Assembly (NCBI RefSeq): GCF_022539505.1
Contig: NC_061508.1
Coordinates: forward strand, 34,900,256 to 34,964,255
DNA: 64,000 bases
Direction of reading: 5' to 3'
Source of the DNA: Lolium rigidum
Taxonomy: Eukaryota > Streptophyta > Magnoliopsida > Poales > Poaceae
The position numbers and the translations under genes were made by a program. Below, piece by piece: positions 11,603 to 23,060 of the stretch. Numbering within the stretch: position 1 is the stretch's first letter; each line of letters begins with the position of its first letter. The notes under the pieces were generated by a model. That model was not told the DNA's origin. It saw nothing but the letters and a program-made list of their open reading frames with translations, and ran no database searches.

Positions 11603-13198
11603 TGATACGTCTCCGACGTATCGATAATTTCTTATGTTCTATGCCATATTATTGATGATACCTACATGTTTTATGCACACTTTATGTCATATTCGTGCAT
11701 TTTCCGGAACTAACCTATTAACAAGATGCCGAAGTGCCGGTTCTCGTTTTCTCGCTGTTTTTGGTTTCGTAAATCCTAGTAACGAAATATTCTCGGAATT
11801 GGACGAAACGAAGACCCGTGGGCCTATTTTTCCACGGAGCTTCCGGAAGACCGAAGAACACACGAAGTGGGGCCACGAGGTGGCGACACCACGTGGCGGC
11901 GCGGCCCGGGGGGCCCGCGCCGCCCTATGGTGTGGCCCCCTCGTCCGGCCCCCGACTCGCCCTTCCGCCTACTTAAAGCCTCCGTCGCGAAACCCCCGAT
12001 GCGAAAAACCACGATACGGAAAACCTTATCGAGACGCCGCCGCCGCCGATCCCATCTCGGGGATTCCGGAGATCTCCTCCGGCACCCCGCCGAGAGGGGA
12101 TTCATCTCCCGGAGGACTCTACACCGCCATGGTCGCCTCCGGAGTGATGAGTGAGTAGTTCACCCCTCGGACTATGGGTCCATAGCAAGTAGCTAGATGG
12201 TTGTCTTCTCCTCATTGTGCTTCATTGTTGGATCTTGTGAGCTGCCTAACATGATCAAGATCATCTATCCGTAATTCTATATGTTGTGTTTGTCGGGATC
12301 CGATGGATAGAGAATACCATGTCATGTTAATTATCAAGTTATTACATATGTGTTGTTTATGATCTTGCATGCTCTCCGTTTCTAGTAGAGGCTCGGCCAA
12401 GTTTTTACTTTTAACTCCAAGAGGGAGTATTTATGCTCGATAGTGGGTTCATGCCTCGCATTGACACCTGGGGGAGTGACGAAACCCCTAAGGTTGTGTT
12501 GTGCTCGTTGCCACTAGGGATAAAACATTGGCGCTATGTCCGAGGATGTAGTTGTTGATTACATTACGCACCATACTTAATGCAATTGTCCGTTGTTAGC
12601 AACTTAATACCGGAGGGGGTTCGGATGATAACCTCGAAGGTGGACTTTTTAGGCATAGATGCAGTTGGATGGCGGTCTATGTACTTTGTCGTAATGCCCA
12701 ATTAAATCTCACTATACTTATCATGTCATGTATGTGCATTGTTATGCCCTCTCTATTTGTCAATTGCCCGACCGTAATTTGTTCACCCAACATGCTTTTA
12801 TCTTATGGGAGAGACACCTCTAGTGAACCGTGGACCCCGGTCCATTCTTTAATACCGAAATACAAAATCTTCTCGCAATACTTGTTTTACTATTTTCTTT
12901 GCAAACAATCATCTTCCACACAATACGGTTAATCCTTTGTTACAGCAAGCCGGTGAGATTGACAACCTCACCGTTTCGTTGGGGCAAAGTACTTTGGTTG
13001 TGTTGTGCAGGTTCCACGTTGGCGCCGAAATCTCCGGTGTTGCGCCGCACTACATCCCGCCGCCATCAACCTTCAACGTGCTTCTTGGCTCCTCCTGGTT
13101 CGATAAACCTTGGTTTCTTTCGAGGGAAAACTTGCTGCTGTGCGCATCATACCTTCCTCTTGGGGTTGCCCAACGAACGTGTGAAATACACGCCATCA
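11603..13198 (+). repeat. Right LTR of the Sabrina-like element, complete
   Basis: The LTR begins TGATACGTCTCCGACGTATC and ends GAAATACACGCCATCA, 1596 bp. It contains a GC-rich block (11860-12110) giving spurious ORFs on both strands. Compared with the partial left copy it differs by scattered substitutions and by 1-2-base indels at CTCG/CCG/CTG sites. Confidence 0.9.
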
Positions 13199-13300
13199 CG
13201 AGCAGAAATAAAATCAGCACAAACAAGTAAAGGTTTTCCTTACCAATTCCACTTACCAATAGCGCTTCACTCCCCGGCAACGGCGCCGTGAAAATAGTCT

Positions 13301-14810
13301 TGATGACCCATAAGTATAGGGGGTGTATCGTAGTATCTTCGATAAGTAAGAATGTCGATCCCAACGAGGAGCAGAAGGTGTTGACAGGCAGTTTTGATGA
13401 AGGATTCACCGTAAATGCTCACGGACAAGTATTCGTGGGTTTTGATGTAACAGATGAATAAAGTACGAGTAAGTAAAATGCGAGAGAAATAATTGCAGCG
13501 AGTGGCCCAATCCTTTTTAGCACAAAGGACAAGCCGGTTTGTTTACTTATAATGACCAAACATTCTCGAGGACACACGGGATTTTAGTCTAGTGCTTTCG
13601 CTACATACAACTGATTAATCTTCATTGTTTTGATAAGTGTTGTGTGGGTGAACCTATGCTAATGTACCGCCCTTCCTAGGACTAATACATACTTGTGATT
13701 ATACCCCTTGCAAGCATCCGCAACTACAAGAAAGTAATTAAGATAAATCTAACCACAGCCTTAAACTCGAGATCCCGCGATCCCTCCCGCATCGATATAC
13801 CAACGGGGTTTAGGTTTCTGTCACTCCGGCAACCCCGCAATTGGCAAACGAGTACAAGATGCATTCCCCTGGGCCCATAAATGGTGAAGTGTCGTGTAGT
13901 CGACGTTCACACGACACCACTAGAAGAATAACACCACAACTTAAATATCATAACATTGAATATTACTCAACCATAGTTCACTACTAACAATTAGACTTCA
14001 CCCATGTCCTCAAGAACTAAACGAACTACTCACGAGACATCATATGGAACATGATCAGAGGTGATACGATGATGAATAACAATCTGAACATAGACCTTGG
14101 TTCAATGGTTTCACTCAATAGCATCAACAACAAGTAGAAATCAGTATCGGGAGAGTTTCCCCTATCAAACAATCAAGATCAAACCCAAATTGCTACAGCG
14201 GTGACGATGTCCAGCGGTGGAGATGGCGGTGATGATGGTGGAGATGATGATGACGGTGATGGAGATGATGTCCAGCTCGATGGCGGTGACGATGGCGTCG
14301 ATTTCCCCTCCGGGAGGGAATTTCCCCGGCGGATTCCCGCCCGCCGGAGAGCTCTTTCTCTCTCGGTGTTCTCCGCCCCGCGAGGCGGCCGTAACCCTTC
14401 GTGAGGATTACTCGTGGCTTAGGTCTTCGGGACGAAGGGTTTCGCGAAGAAAAGGAGGCGAAAGAGGCCGAGGGGGCCCCACACCACATGGTGGCGCGGC
14501 CGGGCCATGGGCCGCGCCACCCTATGGTGTGGGCCCACCCCGGGTCCAACTGGCTCCCCCTTCCGGCTTCCTCCGTCATCCGGAAAAATAGGATTTTTGG
14601 TAAAACTTCCTTCCACAGCTTGATCTTCCGAAATATTGCATCCCGACGGTGCTTTTTCCAGCAGAATCCCGGCTCCGGTGCTCGATCTCCAAATAATCAT
14701 GAAACATGCAAAATAGATGAAATAACATAAGTATTGTGTCCCAATATGAAATATATCAATGAATAACAGCAAATTATGATATAAAATAGTGATGCAAATT
14801 GGACGTATCA
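13301..14810 (-). repeat. Antisense Gypsy LTR with primer-binding site
   Basis: On the minus strand this 1510-bp LTR begins TGATACGTCCAATTTGCATC (plus coordinate 14810) and ends GGGTCATCA (13301). It is followed, still on minus, by AGACTATTTTCACGGCGCCG and TTGCCGGGGAG, a PBS-type sequence, at 13261-13300. Only about 100 bp of internal sequence remain (13199-13300) before the Sabrina-like LTR starts. It is thus a 5' LTR whose body was cut off by the Sabrina-like insertion, deletion or misassembly. GC-rich ORFs near 14200-14600 are within the LTR and not taken as genes. Confidence 0.75.
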
Positions 14811-15568
14811 GGCCTTCCCTTCCACTCTGTTGCGCGACAGGTTTTTGGAGCGCCCCTTCACAGAGCCCCGGTGCTGCGGCCCCGGGTTAGAGGTGAACTC
14901 GTGGATCATGGAGGCCGCAGTAGTTGCCAATGTCTGCGTCGACTGATCGGACTCCTCGTCGGAAGAGGAGTCGACGACCTCCGCGTGAAACTTGTCCAAC
15001 ATATGCCACATGTCCATCTGCGTGGGTACAAACTGTGGATCAATGGCCGCGCACAATAGCGCCGAAAAAACGAGTAAGAAACCTACTGACGCAATTGACC
15101 GAACAGGTCGTGGGCGGCGCGGAAGGGCGACGCAACCGGGAGCGTTTCGCCCGAAAACAGCCGGCAGGTACGCGGCGGAGCCAAGCCCGAGTACGCTCCT
15201 GCTCTCCCGCGCGGCAAGAACGGGGCCGACGGCGACTACTGCGGCGCTGCGGCCGGACGGCGGCGGGTGGGGTTGGGGTGGTGGCGTCGCACTAGGGCAG
15301 CAAAGAAGGGGAAAAAGAAGCAAATCGAAGCGGTTGATTTCGCTGTCCCTGACATGCGGGCCGGGTAAGAAATAGAGGACGCTCCGCGCGACCGCCAGCG
15401 TCCGCGGAGACGCAAACCTGGCGCATATTTGGGTCAGGTTTGCGTCTCCGCGGATGGCCCTGTCACTTTGCATCGCCCCGCTGGAGCAGGCCCCAAACGC
15501 ATTTCCGGTCACAGCGGACGAAAACGGTCGCTCAGCGTCCGTTTGCGTCGCGCCGCTGGAGATGCCCT
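14811..15568 (-). mobile_element. Harbinger-like DNA transposon fragment
   Basis: The right edge (plus strand) ends GCGCCGCTGGAGATGCCC followed by TTA, so on the minus strand it opens GGGCATCTCCAGCGGC, a terminus with a TWA-type 3-bp target as in PIF/Harbinger elements. A minus-strand frame (14808-15512) carries an acidic part VVDSSSDEESDQ and then HRGSVKGRSKNLSRNR, resembling the N-terminal region of Harbinger nuclease-type proteins. The other end is cut by the LTR at 14810. A related element is at 62042-63297. Confidence 0.55.
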
Positions 15569-15580
15569 TATACTTCCGAG

Positions 15581-16806
15581 GACGAAATAGCAGATCACAC
15601 TACTTGTTGGTGCTTCTTTTGCAAAGAACCACAACAATGGTTTGTTGTTGCAAGGAACACCACATTTTGCTTTAATTCTTTGCACAAAACACATAAAAGT
15701 AATTAAGTAGCTTGATGTTCAAACCGTTAGTCAGGCTTACTGTTACGCGGCAAATTCCTCTCGGTCTACCACATCGTTTACATATTTTTAAAATCTAACC
15801 ATTTTTAAACACAAATTTTGTAATAGTCAACTATTTTATAAAACACTATGAACTACATATGCATTTTATCAACACATACTACCTCCATCCCAAAGCTTAT
15901 GCCACCCTTTCTTATTAGATGCAAGCCCAGATAGGCGGACGGTTAAACCGTCCGCAGCCGAAACCTTAGCACGCCTGGACCGCACATCCGCAGCAGAGGA
16001 GACGTGGTAGCCATCCAGCGGCCGAGGCCACGGGGCATCCATGGCAAGGGGCACCCGCGTCACTTGGGCCAGCCCGCTCTGCCCAAGCGACACACGGGGA
16101 GCCGGGCATAGACGCCAGCGGCGCCCCCCTCCCAGATCCAGCTAGAACCACCCAAGGTTCGCCGGGGAAGGGGGCGGCTGTAGAGCCGCATCGTCGTCTG
16201 TCTCCTAGATATCTTCTTCCGAGCCCTCGGCCTCGGAGACGGCGGCGGCAAGGGGCGCAAACCTATTCCCCTTCCTCATCGGCGTCGAGCGCAGCTCGCG
16301 GCGCCCCCCAAGGGTGCGGGAGGTACCACGACGGCGGCGCTCGTGGAGGGCGAGCTCCCAGTCGCCTCCCGAGTCCTGGGTGGCATAAGCCTTGTGATGG
16401 AGGTAGTATGTGTTGATAATATGCATGGGTAGTTCATAGTGTTTTATAAAATAGTTGACTATTACAAAAAAAAATTGTTTAAAAATTGGTTGGCTTTTAA
16501 AATATGCAATTTTTAAAAATATTCTAATTTTGAAAATTAGAATAAATAAACATAAAAAAGGAAAATTGGAAACGAAAAAAAAAATGGCAGTTGGGCCGGT
16601 CTAAACTGGCGATGCGGCAGACCAGACGAATTGCTGGCGTAACAGAAAGTCTGACTAATGGATTGACCATCGAGTTACTTAATTATTTTTATGTGTTCTG
16701 TGCAAACAATTAAAGCAAAATGTGGTGTTTGTTGCAACAACAAACCATTGTTGTGGTTCTTTGCAAAAAAAAAGCACCAACAAGTGGTGTGATATGCTAT
16801 TTTCTC
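15581..16806. mobile_element. Foldback MULE with long inverted arms
   Basis: The 9-bp word ACTTCCGAG lies at 15572-15580 and 16807-16815. The two arms (15581-15878 and 16407-16806) are inverted copies, matching for example ATCACAC(T/C)ACTTG, then GAACCACAACAATGGTTTGT and TAGTCAACTATTTTATAAAA. A 9-bp duplication with long inverted repeats fits a Mutator-like, non-autonomous element. The right arm is longer because of an A/T-rich insertion (about 16470-16600). Transcription through it would give a long hairpin. The loop is filled by a separate Mariner-like element. Confidence 0.8.
15879..16406. mobile_element. Mariner/Stowaway-like element nested at the foldback centre
   Basis: Inner inverted termini CTACCTCCATCCCAAAGCTT (left) and the complement of AAGCCTTGTGATGGAGGTAG (right), about 28 bp long, are flanked by TA at 15877-15878 and 16407-16408, as for Tc1/Mariner insertions. 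The interior (15920-16380) is GC-rich and unlike its surroundings. A minus-strand frame at 16205-16426 (WELALHERRRRGTSRTLGGR) looks like a captured gene fragment that I cannot name. A small palindrome GGCGGACGGTTAAACCGTCC is at about 15934-15953. Confidence 0.6.
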
Positions 16807-17127
16807 ACTTCCGAGGGATGTATGAATAGTTTATTAACGGCAGAAGCACCGTACTCACTTTGTCCCCAGTCAACTAGAAATAAAAAAAAGCACCTTACCC
16901 ACTTGGCCCAACGTATGATCTTTTGGCAGGATCCGCCCCTGCAGTAGTGCCCCGGCCTCAACGATTCCCTACAAAAACCAAGCCCCTGGTGGTCGTAATG
17001 GAGACAAGGGTAGCTATAGCTAGTCCTCTTCCTTCTCTTGATTGGTTTTACTAGTACTACTACCTGGCTTCCTCTCTTCTTCCACCACCACCGCCCCTTC
17101 CTGCAGCTCCCGCGCATCTTCGTGTCA

Positions 17128-17503
17128 ATGCCGTCCGTCCTGGATGTGGCCGACGGCCGCTCCATCACCATCCTGATGCTGCTCATCCGCTTCCTGGACG
17201 GGCCCTCCCCACGCAGCCCTGCCGTCAACGAGGCAGTTGTCTCCCTCCTCGCCGTCATTGCGATGGCATGCAACGCCAGCGCCATTGTCGAACGCTTCGC
17301 CGGTGTCATCCTCCCCTACTTCCACCTGGCGTCGCGCCCTGCCACGGCCGTGTGGCTGGGACGGTTCGTCCTCTTCGTGTTCGCGCTCGTCTTTGGGTGG
17401 CTAGCTTATCGTCTTCGCCGTGCAGCTCGCGGCATTCGTCTTCCTCAGCGCCGGCATGCGAGGGATTGGGCTGGGTTCCAGCTCCTGCAACATGCTTAGC
17501 TAA
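17128..17503 (+). pseudogene. Small membrane protein gene, copy A (frameshifted)
   Basis: The frame from ATG 17128 encodes MPSVLDVADGRS..., 123 residues to TAG 17497-17499. It is a paralogue of the gene at 36003-36368: both share RSPAVxEAVV near residue 30, a hydrophobic segment, IVERxAGV, and a second hydrophobic stretch. After about residue 94 the similarity jumps to another frame that reads IVFAVQLAAFVFLSAG and ends at TAA 17501-17503, so a net +1 (4-base) insertion near 17405 has changed the C-terminus. 5' and 3' UTRs are also related between the two copies. No known family was recognised; two transmembrane segments are likely. Confidence 0.6.
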
Positions 17504-18840
17504 ATCCCACTAGACATACCAGCGCGCCAGGTCGGCGGCGATGCCAATGCGCCGATGATTTCCCCGACAAGCCATTTTTCAACTCGGCTTGTTGTAAATG
17601 ACCAGGCCATGATTATGTAATCTTCCGTTCCTCCTACTAGTAGCTTGTCACTTAGCCAAGATCAATGCACATACTAGTACTAAATTTCTCTTAGTTTTCT
17701 ATCAGCACTCAGTTTCCGCGCTTTCAGTCTTTCTCTTCTATCTTCTTTGATCCCTAGAGAAGTGCAGATATGTTCTTATTGAAAAAGGTTGTCCTTGCGC
17801 TTTTGGCGTCGCGTACCACCGATCCCAATATGATGCTATACGATTTTGCCATCCAAATCGGAGTACAAACCCCATCACCAACGGCACAACTCAAATGGAT
17901 CGAGGCGATCTCTTTTGGTGCACACCGACCCAAACAAACTGACCTATTCCAAATTCAAATTTAGGATGAAAATACGTCTACGCGGATAGCGCGGGACTGC
18001 ATGTGCGTCCTCCCACATCCACCCTAGGCCCACTTGGCACGGACCGCACACCAGAAATAATGGTGACGTTGTGGCCTTCTATGCCGCTATCAATGTCATC
18101 CACTTCGCCTTCTACGCCCCAGTGTTGGCGGCAGCATTGGTGTTCTGCGCCACCACCAATTCCACTACCACTTAACGCCGGCATTGATGGAAGACACATG
18201 ACCATCCGTTTTAAGGCACGCGGCCGCGCCTTCCATTGCCACATCAAGAGAGTTGGTCCCCAAAACTTAGGCAACAAGCGCACGCAATGGGTAAGTCCTG
18301 AACATGGAGGAAGTGCCGCAACGACCACGAGGCGAGGTCCTCACGCGGAGGCAGCTGTCGCACCGAGCATGCGCTACGTTCCTGTCAACAAGGCTCAACA
18401 TCTGTGGTAGGCGGGGACGACAATAATTGGCACATGAATGCACGAAGGGGAGAGAAGGGGTGGCGAACTCTCTTTCTTTCTCACACACAGACGAGGGCAT
18501 ACAATTTTACCCTCATCTCTCTTATGATCAAGGTTTTTTCTCTATTGGGAAAAGTACTGGTAGGCACCGGTATTACAGGTCTTCGGGAATACCGAAAATG
18601 CCTTCCTAGATTATTTAGATCACAAGTCGCTATCAGAGTTCAGGTTGATGGTACCTCACTGGTTCAGCCTGTAGGATAACCATGTCAACAGACATTGTTG
18701 TGTCTAGTGTCGAAAACTATTTTCTGAAAAATTCATTGGATTGATCTGAATAGCTCTGCATTTTTCTCCTTACCTCAATTCTTTCTCATCTTACCTTTGC
18801 GAGTTTTGGGTCTTCTCTTATCTAAGTTCTCTGAGTCTTA
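17504..18840. other. 3' flank of copy A and unassigned sequence
   Basis: 17504-17640 is the copy-A 3' UTR region, sharing CAACTCGGCTTGTTGTAAAT with the copy-B region. The remainder has a few short open frames of mixed composition, none of which looks conserved or recognisable. No LTR or inverted-repeat border was found. Confidence 0.5.
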
Positions 18841-18854
18841 AGTTCGCACGTGGG

Positions 18855-19343
18855 TTGGACGATCTATACCTTACACCTGATAGGTTCGATCTTCGGAGAA
18901 TCCCGACAGAAGCGCATCATCATCGATGGAACAATGATGTCTTGTTAGTGGTGTCGACCGATCCACATGGAGCAACAACTCGTGTTTGTGGTGTCGAGGA
19001 GATCGACACGTTGCCAGAAGATCCAATAGTTCACCTCTCTCCCCCGTACCATGGCGTGGAACCTCGGGACGAGGTTCTTTGTTAGTGGTGTCGATTGTAA
19101 CGGTCCTGGAAAAACCCCTATTAGCTTTTGTTTGTTCCTTTTCTTTTATGCATAATCATTAGCATCATGCATATCTTTGTCTGCAAAATTATTTTACTAA
19201 ACTCTATTTTTATTGCCAAAATTATTCTCTCTCTTTTATCCCAAAATTAAACCCTATTTTATGCTTATTTTTATGTTCCAAAATCTAATTCAAATAGCTT
19301 TTAAAACAAACAGAAAATAGAAAATAAAAATAGTTTTAAAAAA
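18855..19343 (+). mobile_element. Probable LTR-element 3' end and start of its 3' LTR
   Basis: At 19063-19095 a stretch with GGAACCTCGGGACGAGGTTC is followed by TGTAACGGTCCTGGAAAAAC at 19096. This is the arrangement seen where a chromovirus-type Gypsy internal region meets its 3' LTR (TGTAACGACC-like start). The upstream ORF tail (to 19085) would be the end of pol. The LTR would be broken by the MULE-like element at 19344 and possibly resumes at 27462. This is inference from recognised form only; no second LTR is present. Confidence 0.35.
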
Positions 19344-20629
19344 GAAAGAAGTCTATATAACCCCCATAACTATTAAGTTTAGGACAAAGCACCCCCTCAA
19401 CTTTAAACAAAGGCACTTAACACCCACAACTATCCAATATACCGGGTAAAAAGCCCCCTAAGCTGTTTTGCTTGGCTGTTTTGTATAGGTGGCATTTACA
19501 CGGTTCGTGGAAAAATAAAATCCCCATCCTTGACCCTTGTTTCTCTCTCCCCCGTGTCTGTTGCGGGTTCATGTGTTCGATCTCTCTAATCTATGAGCTT
19601 CTCTTTCCCAGATCGCCGACGATATGCTCTGCTTTCTCTACATAAACGGTCTCTTCATGTTCAGGCATGCAGGGAATGTCTGGTCCCGCTACGGTAGCCC
19701 GTTCTTGGACGTCTCCGTCACTGTCGTTCGTCAGCTCGAGATACATACCATCCTCACAATTTTCCTGTCGAGCAAACGTCCTCCCCATCATGTATTCCGT
19801 CTCCCCTGAACGTTTTCCGTTTGCTAGCTTAGGACGCCGTCAATGCCCGTCTCCCCTCTAATAAAGCCTCTTCCTTGGCCATGAGTGACACCGTTGACGT
19901 CTTGGAGCAGCAGATCGACGCCGCGGTGGGTTGGCCCGAGGCGGAGAAGATGGCTTGGGGCCAGCGATTATGAACGTCTCGGCTCAATTCCATTGCGTTT
20001 GAGCTAGAGGGCGTCTCACCAGAGCTTCAAGACATAGCGACGTGCCTCTGGCAAGCCTCATGCGGTGGCGCATCAACTCGATGACAGTCGATCATTTGGA
20101 ACTTGGGAGAGCTCGCTACAGAGGGAGAGATAGAGGGGGAATTGATCGAGAGACGTGTGGGACTCCACGGTGATCTGGGGGTCTCCTCATCCAGAGAATC
20201 ATCGACGGCAACAAGGGTCTATGGTTGGGGGCTGACGAGGGAACACCTCGGCAATGCCTACGTATTGTAGACTAGGGTTTCGGGAGAGAGCGACGATGGA
20301 GATTTCGGGGGCGAGATTAGGCACACGACGTACCCAGTTTCGGGTCCTCTCGGTGGAGGATCCCTACGTGCTGCTAGCAATCCAGTATAAGATCATAGAT
20401 GTGTTTACAGGGTGCCGCCGTAGGCGGAGCTATGTTGTCTATCTATTGTCTCCCCTATTTTGGGTGCCCTGGCTAGCTTTATATATGCAACCAGCCTAGG
20501 GTTTTACAAGAGTCCTAGTCGACTACTTCTTCGGGTTGCCTTGTTGGGCCTTCTTCATATTGGGCCGAGCCGATCCAGGTATACCAATAATGGGTACCCG
20601 AAGGGTATACCCTTGTCAGTAGCCCCCGA

Positions 20630-21240
20630 GTGTCTAGGGAAGTCGAAGACTTGCGTAGAGACTCCAAGCATAATCATTTCCAAAGGCGAGATCCATGTCG
20701 TAGATCATGTGTAGCATAAATGATGTCGACGATTCTCGAAGTTATTTTTCTATCGGGTGCGCGACAGCGCGCCCGATGGGAGTAGCCCCCGAGTCTATGG
20801 GTAAGTGCTTGCACTTAGGCATAGACTCAAGTTGTACTACTCGATGAAGAACTTAACTATATTTCTGGAGGACTTGATGAAATCCATGCGCTCCCAATGG
20901 GAGTAGGCTCCACTCGAGTCGTAGAATCGAGTTGAGTCTACAAACCTTGGTTGTCATAGATGCTGTCGAAGTTATTTTTCTATCGGTTGCGCGGCCAGCG
21001 CTCCCGATGGGAGTAGCCCCCGAGGCTACAGTCAAGTGTTTGCACTTGGGTGTAGGCTCAACTTGCTTTTAATCGACACCATAATTTTTCCTCTTTCTTG
21101 TATCTTATCGGTAGGGTGAACAATACTCTCGATAAGAGTAGCCCCCGAGCCTATGGGCAAGTGCTTGCACTTAGACATAGACTCAAGTTGTACTACTCGA
21201 TGAAGAACTATATTGCTGGGCGCAATCCTTCTTTTTATCG
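20630..21240. repeat. Dispersed AGTAGCCCCCGAG repeats near the polypurine tract
   Basis: AGTAGCCCCCGAG recurs near 20619, 20783, 21011 and 21136. It is each time followed by a CTATGGG/GTAAGTG-type stretch and, in several units, CAAGTTGTACTACTCGATGA. On the element strand this repeats the purine-rich tract next to the 3' LTR. Confidence 0.7.
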
Positions 21241-21834
21241 ACTCCAGGCCATTGCTATTTTTATTTGACATCCATATCTATATTGTACATGGATAATGGT
21301 AAATGGGGCTGGTTCATCTGACGGATCAGGTACCAGTTAAATGCTCTTGTGGCAATCCCGCAAGAACCTACTTCAAGATCACGTCCCTGGACATGATCTC
21401 GGGACCTGGCATAATTCGTCACGTGCCGCTTAAGGACTTACCATGATCCGAATTCCAGTAATGTTATCCGGTCCACAGCGCGTCCGCCGGGATATTTCTT
21501 CACATCTGTTGATGTGGAAAAAAGTAGCAGAGCGCAGTCTTTGGCGATGCCACGCCACACAGGACGGATCCCGGGGTCTTACCTTCGCAGAGTTTTGCGG
21601 CATTCAGAGATTATTCACGACTTTGGCGCTCTGAGAATATTTTATCAAGTGCCTTGTTCGGCTGATGCAATGACCCATTTTGCGGGTTCTTCTATTTTTC
21701 TCTCGGGCTTGATGAGACAGCTGAATATATTGGTTATTCTATATTGTCGGGTACATCACCGATGCTCTTGCTCGGAACAATATGACGAGTAAATGAACCC
21801 GAAGATTTGTCCACCTTTTTTTTTTGGGTTCCTC

Positions 21835-22160
21835 CTTGATGAAAATTTCGTCGAGTTCCTCCTTCAGGAAAATTTCTTCGGGTCCTCTTTGAGGACAATT
21901 CTTCGGGTCCTCCCTGAGGGCAATTCTTCGGGTCCTCTTTGAAGATAATTCTTCGAGACCTCCTTGAGGATAATTCTTCGGGACCTCTTTGAAGATAATT
22001 TTTCGGGACCTCATTGAAGATAATTCTTCGGGACCTCCTTGAAGATAATTCTTCGGGACCTCCTTGAAGATAATTTGAAGATAATTCTTCGGGTCCTGTT
22101 CTTTCTTGAAGACAATTTCATCGAGTTCTCCCTGTAGACAATTTCGTCGGGTTCTCTCTT
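21835..22160. repeat. About 30-bp tandem repeats, TTCTTCGGGTCCTC type
   Basis: Roughly eleven imperfect units of about 28-32 bp, each with (A/T)TTCTTCGGG(T/A)CCTC followed by TTGA(G/A)GA. The unit keeps a frame open on the minus strand, giving an ORF with repeated EDPKN-like motifs that I take to be a by-product. Confidence 0.75.
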
Positions 22161-22619
22161 ATATACTTTGAATTTTGCTTTCTCCTGCACAAATAAACAA
22201 ACTTTTTCTATCTTTCCCTTGACTCTCTTTTTCGCATGCGGTGTCAGATGCTCAGATTCGATGATATGTAAAGTGAATATATGCCGCGCAGCCCCCAACT
22301 GTCGGGTGCGACGAAAGTAAACGATAATCAACTTTGTGCAAAATAAAAGAACACTTAGCTTTTTGGACACGACGAAGTCGATGCATGATGAAGTCTTCGA
22401 GTGTAGATAAGAAATCTAGCCAAAGTAGAAACCACCAAATAGCAAAAGTGGATGCCGCGAAATGGTTGATGAAGAAATAGCCGAGCCCCCGAGCGTTGCT
22501 GAGGTGATGTCATGATTGTTGTGTCGCAGTCGTGACCCGAGGCGAAATCGTTGTCGAGTCCCCGAGCGTTAGGCGTGACGTCGACATAAGTTGATGGAGT
22601 CGCGACATCATATTTGGTG

Positions 22620-23060
22620 AAGCCATTTAGGATGAAGCCATAGACAATAATATACGAAGATGAAATCCAGATGAAGTATTTGAGATGAATCCATATTGAA
22701 GATTACGCCATTAAATATAGAGCATATATTGAAGATAAATCCGTCGATATCATAGAGGATGAATCCATTGGCCCGAAGAATCCAGTAATAATCATAGAAG
22801 ATAAATCCACTGAAGAAATAAATCCAGTAATAGTCATCGATTATAAATCCACTGTCCCGAAAATCCACCCGGTAGTATTATATTAGAGGAAACTAATGAT
22901 AACCCGAAGAAAACCAATCCAGTAAGCCGCAGAAAATAAATCCACTGAGCCGAAGAAATCCACTAAGCCGAATAACATAATTCCACCGAGCCGAAGAAAA
23001 TAATTTCACTGAACCGGAGAAGATATATCCAGAGCCGAAGAAAAGAAATTCACCAAGTAA
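22620..23060. repeat. Irregular AATCCACTGAGCCGAAGAA repeats
   Basis: Variants of AATCCACTGAGCCGAAGAA recur with irregular spacing from about 22800 to 23050, with looser relatives from 22620. They lie within the LTR element interior. Confidence 0.55.

Larger units (their letters stand above)
6968..13198 (+). mobile_element. Sabrina-like Gypsy LTR retrotransposon, non-autonomous
   Basis: Two near-identical LTRs flank a 3.7-kb internal region. The right LTR is complete at 1596 bp. A PBS follows the left LTR and a purine-rich AAGCTTGGGGATGC precedes the right one. Inside, only a gag-like ORF with a protease-like part is seen (8139-9010); I find no reverse transcriptase, RNase H or integrase, so the copy would depend on another element. 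The family assignment rests on recognising the LTR start and the gag-like protein from Triticeae Sabrina elements. The left target duplication cannot be read because of the gap; the right flank is CGAGC at 13199-13203. Confidence 0.85.

Noticed and set aside
11634..12158. 174-residue + strand frame in GC-rich sequence
   Set aside because: It lies wholly within the Sabrina-like LTR and reflects high GC with few stops.
14193..14591. His-rich and Asp-rich frames on opposite strands
   Set aside because: Low-complexity GGTGAT/ATGGCG repeats inside the antisense LTR generate them.
21739..22370. Minus-strand repeat-coded frames with KEDPKN-like motifs
   Set aside because: Produced by the about 30-bp tandem repeat, whose length varies so that no frame is maintained throughout.
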